In this document: piece by piece, positions 7,433 through 14,224 of the stretch
How the letters are laid out: each line of letters begins with the position of its first letter
Position numbering within the stretch: the first letter of the stretch is position 1
Origin: Patescibacteria group bacterium
GTDB lineage: Bacteria; Patescibacteriota; Patescibacteriia; 2-12-FULL-60-25
NCBI GenBank assembly: GCA_031082005.1
Contig: JAVHLR010000002.1
Coordinates: 1-42,111 of the forward strand
Length of the DNA stretch: 42,111 nt
Direction of reading: 5' to 3'
Made by a program: the position numbers and the translations under genes
The notes under the pieces: model-generated
Told to the model about the DNA's origin: nothing
Seen by the model: the letters and a program-made list of their open reading frames with translations, nothing else
The model's database searches: none

Positions 7433-7969
7433 TCAGGACGAGCTTGCTTCGCCCGCAGTGGGGGCGGCTTCGATTCCATCAGCACACAGCCCGTCGTTGT
7501 CCTGATCGTCGTCGCAACAGTCGCCTAGTCCTTGAAACTTGATTTCCCTACCCACGAGCGTAGAGAACTCGCCGTACGTACAGATGTCCTTGACGTGACC
7601 GAGGCCGGGAACGTCGTAGACCTGCTCGAAGGAGACAGTGGCAAAAACTCTCATCGCACCTTGGCGATGAGGCTTTGCCAGCTCGGCCTTTTCTATCATC
7701 TTCTGGACTCTTCTTGGGAGCACCTTCCTGTGCGGATGGGACTCCCACTCCTCCGAGTAGTCCATATCCACACATACCGTTCTATCTGTCAGGCGGCCAT
7801 TGGTGTACCCGCAGATATCCGTTACCCCGCGAATTGGACTTTTCGAGTAACGACAGGCGATGTGCTTCTGGAAGACGACGGTCGTTTGCAGACTTATCGT
7901 GCCAGACCGATGCTCTGCTGACCCCTCAAGCCTTGCAATGAGCTCTGCAACTTCTTTCGGATATTCCAT
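7433..7969 (-). CDS. orphan protein with internal duplication, function unknown
   Basis: The 178-residue product is unfamiliar. It contains two related segments: about residues 23-66 (TVVFQ...RGVTDICGYTNGRLTDRTV) and about 103-142 (ATVSFEQ...GHVKDICTYGEFSTLVGREI). Both carry VxDIC-x-Y followed by G and R, so a small beta-type unit was duplicated. The tail is very acidic (CCDDDQDNDGLCADG), resembling a calcium-binding DxDNDG loop, then Ala/Ser-rich. There is no signal peptide. A strong ribosome-binding site (GGAGGAG) precedes the ATG. It is read leftward, towards the phosphatase, and shares the terminator at 7125-7166. A candidate attenuated RNA lies upstream at 8130-8267. Confidence 0.7.
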   Translation of the reverse strand: MEYPKEVAELIARLEGSAEHRSGTISLQTTVVFQKHIACRYSKSPIRGVTDICGYTNGRLTDRTVCVDMDYSEEWESHPHRKVLPRRVQKMIEKAELAKPHRQGAMRVFATVSFEQVYDVPGLGHVKDICTYGEFSTLVGREIKFQGLGDCCDDDQDNDGLCADGIEAAPTAGEASSS

Positions 7970-8129
7970 GTTTCACTCCTCCTCAACACCATTGCTCCTG
8001 CGGAATTGCAGGTTTGCGATAGTGTCCGACCTGAATAGACGAAAATAGCTTTCATCAACTCGGGTCGTATTAAGTTGTCAAAGTTTCGAGAGGATTTACC
8101 TCTTTGCTGATTTTTATGTCAGTTGACAC

Positions 8130-8181
8130 AAAAAGCGGCTAGGTGCGTGGGCACTCAAAGAGAGACCACACACCAAACCGC
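8130..8181 (-). terminator. terminator of the candidate small RNA
   Basis: On the minus strand GGCGG and GGTGTGTGG pair with CCCACGCACC and CCGC around a pyrimidine-rich loop, followed by TTTTT (8130-8134). Confidence 0.8.
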
Positions 8182-8267
8182 CTAATTTACTTATCCGATG
8201 CCTGCTCTCTCCTTCAGACATGGGATGTCTTTAGTTTTCAAGCACGATTCTCCATTACATCGTTAAC
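8130..8267 (-). ncRNA. candidate small RNA or attenuated leader, about 138 nt
   Basis: A near-consensus leftward promoter predicts a start near 8267, and a strong hairpin plus T5 ends the transcript near 8130. Inside are two mutually exclusive hairpins that compete for ATGTCT: AGACAT-CCC-ATGTCT, or ATGTCT with the downstream AGGCAT. AGAGAG in the middle can also pair with CTCTCT in the terminator loop. Such alternatives are typical of leader switches. It could be free-standing or regulate the 7969 gene about 160 bases downstream. A short open frame through the terminator has no ribosome-binding site. I could not match it to tmRNA, 6S, SRP or RNase P RNA. Confidence 0.5.
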
Positions 8268-8273
8268 AAAAGC

Positions 8274-8302
8274 ACTATAACACGTTTTGATGGTTTTGTC
8301 AA
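8274..8302 (-). promoter_or_regulatory. strong promoter of the candidate small RNA
   Basis: Minus-strand TTGACA (8297-8302), 17-base spacer, TATAGT (8274-8279), one mismatch from consensus overall. Confidence 0.75.
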
Positions 8303-8392
8303 GGGTATTGTTTACAAATTATTCGAATAAGGCTATTTTTAGCTGTTTTTTGCGTAAGTACGTTGACTTAGAGAAGTCTAACATAGACTTTT

Positions 8393-8422
8393 CTGGATTC
8401 CAGCCTGCGCTGGGATGACAAA
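8393..8422 (+). repeat. REP-like palindromic repeat, copy 1
   Basis: CTGGATTCCAGCCTGCGCTG begins a 30-base element ending GGGATGACAAA. It differs by one base from copy 3 at 8613-8642 and folds into a small hairpin. Confidence 0.75.
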
Positions 8423-8612
8423 AGGCGTGAAAAACGAAAGATCCCGGGTCTGTGCCCGGATGACAGAGGGATTCGTCCCTTGCTTTTTCTACCTATATCT
8501 GGTAATTTTTCAGCACTAAATAACTTACGCAGGTGCGGCGCCCCGACACTTCGGTCGGGACTCGGCTGTGCCTTGCGCGAATCCGGGCTTACTCGTCTAC
8601 TGTACAATTCAC
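8423..8612. other. gene-free repeat-rich spacer between two REP-like copies
   Basis: Apart from divergent copy 2 it holds a GC-rich hairpin CCCGA-CACTTCGG-TCGGG (about 8542-8560) and a possible rpsO -10 box TACAAT at 8603-8608. An inverted pair GCGTAAGT (8352-8359) / ACTTACGC (8523-8530) brackets part of the block. No coding frame is convincing. Confidence 0.4.
8440..8465 (+). repeat. REP-like repeat, divergent copy 2
   Basis: GATCCCGGGTCTGTGCCCGG followed by ATGACAG has the same design as the flanking copies: a palindromic core then ATGACA. Confidence 0.55.
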
Positions 8613-8642
8613 CTGGATTCCAGCCTGCGCTGGAATGACAAA
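8613..8642 (+). repeat. REP-like palindromic repeat, copy 3
   Basis: Identical to copy 1 except one base (GGAATGACA instead of GGGATGACA). It ends 38 bases before the rpsO start codon, so it would be in the rpsO leader. Confidence 0.75.
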
Positions 8643-8680
8643 GGGTGGATTGTCAGCAAGCGATTGAGGCCGACAGAGAC

Positions 8681-8941
8681 ATGTTGGATCCCAACAAGAA
8701 GAAGCGAGTCATAGAAAAATTCAAGACGCACGCGACCGATACTGGTTCGCCGCAAGTCCAGATTGCTTTGCTCACCGAGGAAATCAAGCAATTGACCGAG
8801 CACTTGCGCACGCACAAGAAAGACTTCTCCTCGCGTCGCGGTCTGATCAAGATGGTCGGCGATCGCCGTCGTCTGATGAAGTATCTGAAGCGTGAAGACT
8901 CGAAGGCTTACGACGAGTTGATGGCGAAACTGAAGATTTAA
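8681..8941 (+). CDS. rpsO: 30S ribosomal protein S15
   Basis: S15 binds the central domain of 16S rRNA and helps start 30S assembly. The 86-residue product begins [14 protein letters not shown], matching the usual S15 N-terminus, and carries the diagnostic [15 protein letters not shown] and the [19 protein letters not shown] rRNA-binding stretch. Length is normal for the family. An upstream in-frame start at 8645 would add 12 unrelated residues and run into the repeat, so the ATG at 8681 is chosen; GAGG lies about 11 bases before it. As in many bacteria, pnp is close downstream, although here a NYN-domain gene has been inserted between them. A terminator follows at once, so rpsO is probably expressed on its own. 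Confidence 0.97.
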   Translation: MLDPNKKKRVIEKFKTHATDTGSPQVQIALLTEEIKQLTEHLRTHKKDFSSRRGLIKMVGDRRRLMKYLKREDSKAYDELMAKLKI

Positions 8942-8948
8942 GGGATGG

Positions 8949-8976
8949 ACCGCCTCGGATAACCGGGGCGGTTTTT
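8949..8976 (+). terminator. terminator of rpsO
   Basis: ACCGCC-CGG pairs with CCG-GGCGGT, followed by TTTTT (8972-8976). Confidence 0.85.
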
Positions 8977-9012
8977 GATTATGGTTGGTTTTGCCGCGAA
9001 AGCTCCAAATGA

Positions 9013-9041
9013 TTGACAAAAATAGGGAAATGCTGTATTTT
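9013..9041 (+). promoter_or_regulatory. promoter of the NYN-domain gene
   Basis: Perfect TTGACA (9013-9018), 17-base spacer, TATTTT (9036-9041). A second, perfect TATAAT at 9058-9063 could instead set the start near 9070, without a good -35. Confidence 0.55.
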
Positions 9042-9087
9042 TACTGTGTTAATTTTTTATAATCGTTATCCGTTTTAAACTACAATT

Positions 9088-9714
9088 ATGACCAATCTGG
9101 ACCAACGCGTGGCTGTGCTTATCGACACGCAAAACATGTACCACTCGGCCAAGCACATCCACAATGCGCGTTTGGCATTCGCGAAAATCGTTGACGCCCT
9201 GACAGGAGGCCGGCCGCTCATCCGCGTGTTCGCGTATGTGGCTAAATCCAAGACCGGCGAAGAGCAAGCGTTCTTTGGAGCACTGCAGGAGGCCGGCATC
9301 GAGCTTAAAGTCAAAGATATCCAGGAGTTCGCCAGCGGCGAGAAAAAGGCTGACTGGGACGTGGGCATGACGGTCGATGCCATCCGCTTGGCGCCGAAAG
9401 TCGATACTATCATCCTCATGACAGGAGACGGCGACTTCGTGCCGCTTGTACATTTCCTCCAACAGCAAGGTGTGCGCGTCGAGGTAGCAGCTTTCGGTGA
9501 ATCGACGAATGCGCAGCTCAAAGCGTCAGCCGACAAGTTCTACGACATCTCGACTGAAGGCCGTTCATTCCTCATGACTTCAAAAGGCTCCCGCACGCGT
9601 CACTCCGATGCGTACGACGAAGCGTTCGATGAAGAACCGAGACCCATGGCGCAGAGGAGGGGCGACGATAAGGATAAGATGCAGCCGGGCAAGAAGGTTA
9701 GAGTCACTTTTTAG
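9088..9714 (+). CDS. NYN-domain protein (LabA/DUF88 family), predicted RNase
   Basis: The 208-residue protein has a PIN-like NYN domain from about residue 6 to 150. Key acidic residues are visible: Asp13 in AVLIDTQNMY, Asp89/Asp91 in ADWDVGMTVD, and Asp114/Asp116 in MTGDGDFVPLV. NYN proteins are metal-dependent nucleases, most acting on RNA, so a role in RNA processing or decay is likely. The C-terminal 45 residues are charged and probably disordered. Its position between rpsO and pnp (PNPase) supports a link to RNA turnover. No Shine-Dalgarno precedes the ATG. A stem-loop (9724-9756) directly follows the stop and may terminate it weakly or begin the pnp leader. Confidence 0.9.
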   Translation: MTNLDQRVAVLIDTQNMYHSAKHIHNARLAFAKIVDALTGGRPLIRVFAYVAKSKTGEEQAFFGALQEAGIELKVKDIQEFASGEKKADWDVGMTVDAIRLAPKVDTIILMTGDGDFVPLVHFLQQQGVRVEVAAFGESTNAQLKASADKFYDISTEGRSFLMTSKGSRTRHSDAYDEAFDEEPRPMAQRRGDDKDKMQPGKKVRVTF

Positions 9715-9939
9715 ATGACAAGTGGCGATTCGACGGACTGGAACAGTCGAGTCGCCTTCCCTTGATCCGCGATGATTTTCGTCGCGGGCCAAGGGGAGTA
9801 ATCCCCTGCTTAATAATTCAAAGACTTGTCTCGAGACATCGATCTGCAAAAGCAGATTCAGTTTCGAGACAAGCGAATCGACCTTCGTGTTTAGCGTATC
9901 ACTGCGCCAAATATCGAGGTCAACCACATCACAAAGGTT
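9715..9939 (+). promoter_or_regulatory. hairpin-rich pnp leader
   Basis: Four stem-loops fill this 225-base spacer. The first, 9724-9756, is an 11-bp stem (one G-U). The second, 9759-9795, pairs CCCTTG/CAAGGG and CCGCGA/TCGCGG. A competing GGGG/CCCC hairpin at 9793-9806 overlaps its 3' arm, so only one can form. The last, 9825-9873, pairs CTTGTCTCGA with TCGAGACAAG around an inner ATCTGC-AAAA-GCAGAT. In E. coli a leader hairpin of pnp is cut by RNase III and used for autoregulation; something similar may happen here. No clear promoter is seen inside. Confidence 0.6.
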
Positions 9940-12291
9940 ATGCAAAACCAGAAAGAGTTTTCCATCGAATGGGGTGGCCGTACGCTGACTATCGGCGTCG
10001 GACGCCTGGCTCAACAAGCCAACGGCTCGTGCACCGTACGCTACGGCGACACCGTCGCCCTTTGCACAGCAACTATGGGAGAGTTGCGTGAAGGCATCGA
10101 CTTCTTCCCGCTCCAGGTGGATTTCGAAGAACGCATGTATGCAGCAGGCCGCATCAAAGGCTCGCGCTTCATCAAGCGTGAAGGAAGGCCGACCGACGAA
10201 GCGATTTTGTCCGGACGGTTGATCGATCGCGCCATACGCCCGTTGTTCGACGATCGAATGCGTAATGAAATCGCGGTCGTAAGCACCGTCTTTTCACACG
10301 ACCAAGAGAATGACGCCGATATCCCGGGATTGATCGGCGCAGCGTGCGCACTCACCATCTCCGACATACCTTGGCACGGTCCGATGGTCGCTTTGCGCGT
10401 CGGACGTGTCGATGGCCAATGGATCCTCAATCCGACATACGCCCAGACAGAAGCCGGCGATTTGGACTTAGTCGTTGCCGGAGGAAACGGCAAGACCGTC
10501 ATGCTCGAAGCAGGCGCCAAGCAAGTCTCGGAAGATGATGCATACGCAGCCGTTGCCTGGGCGCTCGAACAGATGCAACCGGTCATCGACCTGATCAACC
10601 AAGTCAAACAAGAAGTAGGCAAGACAAAGCTTGATCCATTCACCCCAAAGACGGAGGAAGACAAGGCGGCTCGTGTCGAACTCGACAAGTTGCTCGAAGT
10701 TTCACGCCAATTCCTTGCGACACGCAAGAGCGAAAGCCTTTTCGCGACTCCGCTGAAAACGAAAGCTGACCGCAAAGCCGCAGTCTATCGCCTGAAGGCA
10801 GAGCTAGACGCACATCTCATGGAAACACAGACGCCGAAGGAAATGCGCAAGAAGGCATTGGACATCGTGGATGAATTCGTGGATAACGAAATCACCCGCC
10901 TCATCTTGGACGATGGACGCCGCGCAGACGGTCGCGCCTTAGACGAAATTCGTCAGCTCACGGCTGAAGTAGAAATCGTGCCACGTACCCATGGTTCCGG
11001 CTTGTTCCAGCGCGGTGCGACGCAGGTGCTCTCATCCGTCACACTCGGCTCACCGGGCATGGAGCAGACGTTGGACACCATGGAGTACCAGGTGAAGAAG
11101 CGCTATTTCCATCACTATAACTTCCCCAGCTATTCAGTCGGCGAGACGAAAGGCAACCGCGGCCCGGGTCGCAGAGAGATCGGTCACGGCGCACTCGCAG
11201 AGCGAGCCATCATGCCGGTACTGCCTACGCGTGAGGCTTTCCCCTACACGGTCCGCGTGGTTTCGGAAGTCTTGGGATCGAACGGTTCAAGTTCCATGGG
11301 CGCGACCTGCGGGTCGACTTTGGCTTTGATGGACGCAGGCGTGCCGATCAGCGCTCCAGTCGCAGGTATCGCCATGGGCGTGGCCAGCGATGAGAAGACA
11401 GGGAGGTTCCGCGTATTCACGGATCTGCAAGACCTGGAAGACGGTGAAGGCGGCATGGACTTCAAGGTCGCCGGCACGCGCACCGGCATAACCGCCATAC
11501 AGATGGACACCAAGACGCACGGCATACCTCTCGAGACAGTCAAAGAGACTTTGAGGATGGCTCGCGACGCACGCTTCAAGATACTCGACGTGATCGAAGC
11601 GACAATCCCCGCGCCGCGCAGCGAACTCTCCAAGTGGGCGCCGCGCATCGAATCGTTCCACATCAATCCGGACAGGATCCGCGACGTCATCGGACCGGGC
11701 GGAAAGATCATCAACGAGATCATCGCACAGTGTACGGTGCAGATAGATATCGAAGACGATGGCTTGGTCATGATCACGGCCAACGATCCAGTAGGCATGA
11801 AGAAGGCCGTGGATTGGGTCAAACAATTGACACGCGAGATCGTGGTCGGTGAAATATTCACCGGTCCTGTCACACGTCTCATGGACTTCGGCGCGTTCGT
11901 TGAGATAGCACCAAAGCAGGAGGGCTTGGTGCACATCAGTGAAATGGCGCCGCATCGCGTGGAGAAGGTCAGCGATGTGGTGAAGGTCGGCGACATGGTG
12001 ACAGTGAAGGTGTACGAAATCGATTCCATGGGTCGCGTCAATCTTTCCATCAAACGCGCCTCACCAGACTACAAAGAGAGCGACCGCGACTGCCAACCTT
12101 TGCGCAGCAATGGACCGCGCAGGGAAGGCAACGGAGGACGCGGATTCGATCGCGGGCCAAGGCGCGATGGGTTCGATAGAGGACCACGTCGAGACGGCAA
12201 CGGACCGCACAGGAGCAACGGATTCGATGCCCCGAAAAAAGATGTCGAACCGCCAAAACCACCGGCAGACCCATCGATATTAGGCTTCTAA
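9940..12291 (+). CDS. pnp: polynucleotide phosphorylase
   Basis: PNPase degrades RNA 3' to 5' by phosphorolysis as a trimer. The 783-residue protein has the full order: first RNase PH domain (about 10-230, including GRLIDRAIRPLF), an alpha-helical linker, second RNase PH domain (about 310-550, with RADGR, the catalytic-core GSGLFQRGATQ and EGGMDFKVAGT), a KH domain with the GPGGKII loop (about 565-630), and an S1 domain (about 636-705, GPVTRLMDFGAFVEI). The last 70 residues form an Arg/Gly-rich tail with repeated FDRGPRRDG and a Pro-rich end, probably disordered and RNA-binding. AAGG lies only 2 bases before ATG. It is preceded by a structured leader and followed after 9 bases by a membrane-protein gene. 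Confidence 0.97.
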   Translation: MQNQKEFSIEWGGRTLTIGVGRLAQQANGSCTVRYGDTVALCTATMGELREGIDFFPLQVDFEERMYAAGRIKGSRFIKREGRPTDEAILSGRLIDRAIRPLFDDRMRNEIAVVSTVFSHDQENDADIPGLIGAACALTISDIPWHGPMVALRVGRVDGQWILNPTYAQTEAGDLDLVVAGGNGKTVMLEAGAKQVSEDDAYAAVAWALEQMQPVIDLINQVKQEVGKTKLDPFTPKTEEDKAARVELDKLLEVSRQFLATRKSESLFATPLKTKADRKAAVYRLKAELDAHLMETQTPKEMRKKALDIVDEFVDNEITRLILDDGRRADGRALDEIRQLTAEVEIVPRTHGSGLFQRGATQVLSSVTLGSPGMEQTLDTMEYQVKKRYFHHYNFPSYSVGETKGNRGPGRREIGHGALAERAIMPVLPTREAFPYTVRVVSEVLGSNGSSSMGATCGSTLALMDAGVPISAPVAGIAMGVASDEKTGRFRVFTDLQDLEDGEGGMDFKVAGTRTGITAIQMDTKTHGIPLETVKETLRMARDARFKILDVIEATIPAPRSELSKWAPRIESFHINPDRIRDVIGPGGKIINEIIAQCTVQIDIEDDGLVMITANDPVGMKKAVDWVKQLTREIVVGEIFTGPVTRLMDFGAFVEIAPKQEGLVHISEMAPHRVEKVSDVVKVGDMVTVKVYEIDSMGRVNLSIKRASPDYKESDRDCQPLRSNGPRREGNGGRGFDRGPRRDGFDRGPRRDGNGPHRSNGFDAPKKDVEPPKPPADPSILGF

Positions 12292-12300
12292 AATAGAAGG

Positions 12301-13419
12301 ATGGATAGTCAGCTACCAAACAATTTAGCGCAAGGAACGGCGATATTGGGATACGGCGAAAAAAAACGCAGCTACGTGAAATACGTGGCTGCGTTTTTCG
12401 CCGCTATCGGTGCAGCGCTTTTGATGGCGATCATCTTTTGGGCGCTGCTTTCACCCGTAAGCGTTCCGACCGGGGTACTTGCGACAATCTCAATACCAGG
12501 AAAAATCCAGCTGCCTGATTACGCTCCAGAGGTTTGGCGAAAAGCGACACAGCCTGGTCTGCCGGTAATGCTTGGAGTGAGCCGAAATGGCGAAGGCTTG
12601 AGGTACTTCGCCGTCACTCTGCGCTGGGTAGATTCGGGAGACTCGAAAACTTTAAGTTCCGGAGCACTGAAAACTTTTTTTGAAAACGGCACCTCTGATT
12701 CGACGGAAGATTTCAGCGCTACGTCTTTTTTTTCGCAAGTCCTGCTCAAGACAAGAGGGAAGGACGCATACATGTCACTTTGGACAGGGGCAGCTACGAG
12801 TGAGAAAATTTCCGGGAGCATCAAGGGATCCAAATGGGAAACGGATTTTAAGTTGGGGGACGCTAATGACGCTCTCTCGATCGACAACGATAACTTCGTA
12901 AACCTGAAAGCGCTTCCCAAGGCGTGGGAGATGATCAGCCGGTCACTCGCGGAGCGCTTTTCGCTAGACCTGCAGGAGATGCCAAGCGCGGTCGGCTGGG
13001 AGAACATAGACGAGCAAGACTTCAAACTGAAATTCATCTTCAACGAACAGATGACCGACAGGACTCTGCACGCTCTTTATGCGGCAGCCGGCCAAAGCAG
13101 GACGGCGAGCTATCGGTTGGCAGACGGAAGCTTAGCTTCTGAATTACTTATACCAGACGCCACTGCGGATATAGAAAGAGTCGCTGCCATCGGTCTGCCG
13201 CTCGAGGTGACCCTAACCAGGTCCAATCTAGTCATGAATAAGTACCAACCAGCGACAAAAGGACCAATTTGCGGTGAGAGGCAGATCGCAGTCGTCGACA
13301 TAAGCACCATCCCGGGAATGGCGGCTGGCTCACCGAAAGCGGGCATTGAATCGAGCAAATTGATTTTTTCTGCTGATAAAGGCAATCTTACGATTTGTTA
13401 TCAAGTTATCAACAGGTAA
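12301..13419 (+). CDS. membrane-anchored protein of unknown function
   Basis: The 372-residue protein is not one I can place. Residues about 27-50 (VAAFFAAIGAALLMAIIFWALL) form a single transmembrane helix after a short, lysine-containing cytosolic N-terminus; the remaining 320 residues should lie outside the membrane. That part is beta-rich with no obvious catalytic motif and contains only two or three cysteines, near the C-terminus. It starts 9 bases after pnp and so is likely co-transcribed, but no functional link to RNA decay is apparent. GAAGG sits right at the ATG, an unusually short spacing. The 3' end of the reading frame contains two DnaA-box-like sequences (TTATCAAGT, TTATCAACA), which constrains its codons. 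Confidence 0.75.
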   Translation: MDSQLPNNLAQGTAILGYGEKKRSYVKYVAAFFAAIGAALLMAIIFWALLSPVSVPTGVLATISIPGKIQLPDYAPEVWRKATQPGLPVMLGVSRNGEGLRYFAVTLRWVDSGDSKTLSSGALKTFFENGTSDSTEDFSATSFFSQVLLKTRGKDAYMSLWTGAATSEKISGSIKGSKWETDFKLGDANDALSIDNDNFVNLKALPKAWEMISRSLAERFSLDLQEMPSAVGWENIDEQDFKLKFIFNEQMTDRTLHALYAAAGQSRTASYRLADGSLASELLIPDATADIERVAAIGLPLEVTLTRSNLVMNKYQPATKGPICGERQIAVVDISTIPGMAAGSPKAGIESSKLIFSADKGNLTICYQVINR

Positions 13420-13425
13420 TCAACA
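13398..13425 (+). promoter_or_regulatory. cluster of three DnaA-box-like sequences
   Basis: TTATCAAGT (13398-13406), TTATCAACA (13406-13414) and TAATCAACA (13417-13425) are in tandem. TTATCAACA is also found upstream of dnaA (22507-22515). DnaA binding is inferred only from similarity to TTATCCACA. Confidence 0.4.
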
Positions 13426-13486
13426 TTTCATTAAATCGAAAGCAAATTCAAAATCTCTGCACCTTATTTAGCTTATTTTAGGCCCG

Positions 13487-13515
13487 TTGATAGTTTGCAT
13501 AAAAAGGAATATTAT
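13487..13515 (+). promoter_or_regulatory. promoter of the large structured RNA
   Basis: TTGATA (13487-13492), 17-base spacer, TATTAT (13510-13515). Transcription should begin near 13522. Confidence 0.65.
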
Positions 13516-13521
13516 ATATTT

Positions 13522-14010
13522 GTACGGTCACCGCGACTGTATTATCCACAACCGTGTGGAAAAGCTCTTTCTCTGCAGAAATCGCGTAAATCGCGAAAAA
13601 CAATCTCAATGGAGCCTTCGGGCGACAACCTCAAGCACTTTTTGTCTGCAATAGACTGATTACCACGCCTGTTACTTGGTGATCGATCTCATGCCCTAAC
13701 TCGTTCCGCTCCCTAGGGAGCACCGATACCAAAAAACAAAAGTAAAATTCCTATACTTAGGCACCCTCACCAACCGAGCCTGCGGGCTCAACCGAGGTAA
13801 TGCCGGGATCGGGTCGAGGCAGCAGCACCTTTTCTGAGACCAGGACGCTTAAATGTGTTCGCAACGTCTGCGCTAAGGCGCAACCCAGAAACCAACGGGA
13901 AGACGTTCTCGAATCATACGCACACACCGCAAGGTGTACTGCCGCGCCCAGGTCTGAAACCGCGCGGCCACTTATTCAAACAAGGGCCCTCCGCGGTTTC
14001 TTCTTTTTTT
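13522..14010 (+). ncRNA. candidate large structured RNA of unknown class, about 490 nt
   Basis: The stretch has no convincing coding frame but has a promoter at its start, a strong terminator at its end and many stable hairpins between. They are GCC-TTCG-GGC (13614-13623), GATTACCA/TGGTGATC (13658-13684), GCTCCC/GGGAGC (13708-13721), GAGCC-TGCG-GGCTC (13776-13789), an AACGTC/GACGTT stem (13863-13868 with 13902-13907) enclosing TGCGC-TAAG-GCGCA, and ACACC-GCAA-GGTGT (13924-13937). UUCG and GNRA loops are hallmarks of stable RNAs. I looked for tmRNA (tRNA-like ends, tag frame), RNase P (GAGGAAAGTCC, ACAGAA) and SRP RNA signatures and did not find them. A perfect DnaA box TTATCCACA (13542-13550) forms part of one 5' hairpin. 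The exact 5' end is predicted, not seen. Confidence 0.55.
13956..14010 (+). terminator. strong terminator of the large RNA
   Basis: GAAACCGCG (13956-13964) pairs with CGCGGTTTC (13992-14000), with inner GGCC/GGCC, followed by TTCTTTTTTT. Confidence 0.9.
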
Positions 14011-14175
14011 ACAAAATTTCAGGTTGCTGCTAAGCGTGGGTAAGCGCGTGGTTTACTAGATTCAAGGATTTTTAATCTTTCTATCCGTGAACGCATAAAT
14101 CCAATGTTAACAAAAACGGTCTTGCCAGTAGTTCAAAATCCATGCAAACTGTAATTACACGTCAGATGTTTACGA

Positions 14176-14204
14176 TTGACGTAATTTTTTTACCAGCCTA
14201 TACT
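14176..14204 (+). promoter_or_regulatory. promoter of the dksA-like gene
   Basis: TTGACG (14176-14181), 17-base spacer, TATACT (14199-14204). The start near 14211 leaves only about 14 bases before the ATG at 14225. Confidence 0.7.
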
Positions 14205-14224
14205 TGGTTATCCTAAAAAAATAT

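Noticed and set aside
8200-8225. SRP RNA core (GAAGGAGAGAGCAGG resembles GGAAGGAAGCAGC)
   Set aside because: The paired opposite side of the SRP symmetric loop is missing and an extra two bases interrupt the motif. The resemblance is too weak.
13522-14010. tmRNA or RNase P RNA
   Set aside because: No tRNA-like ends, T-loop or tag frame for tmRNA; no GAGGAAAGTCC or ACAGAA-type conserved blocks for RNase P on either strand.
13800-14043. Small open frames of 62-77 codons in the structured RNA
   Set aside because: They run through strong hairpins and the terminator, have low-complexity, basic compositions and no ribosome-binding site. The structural evidence for RNA is stronger.
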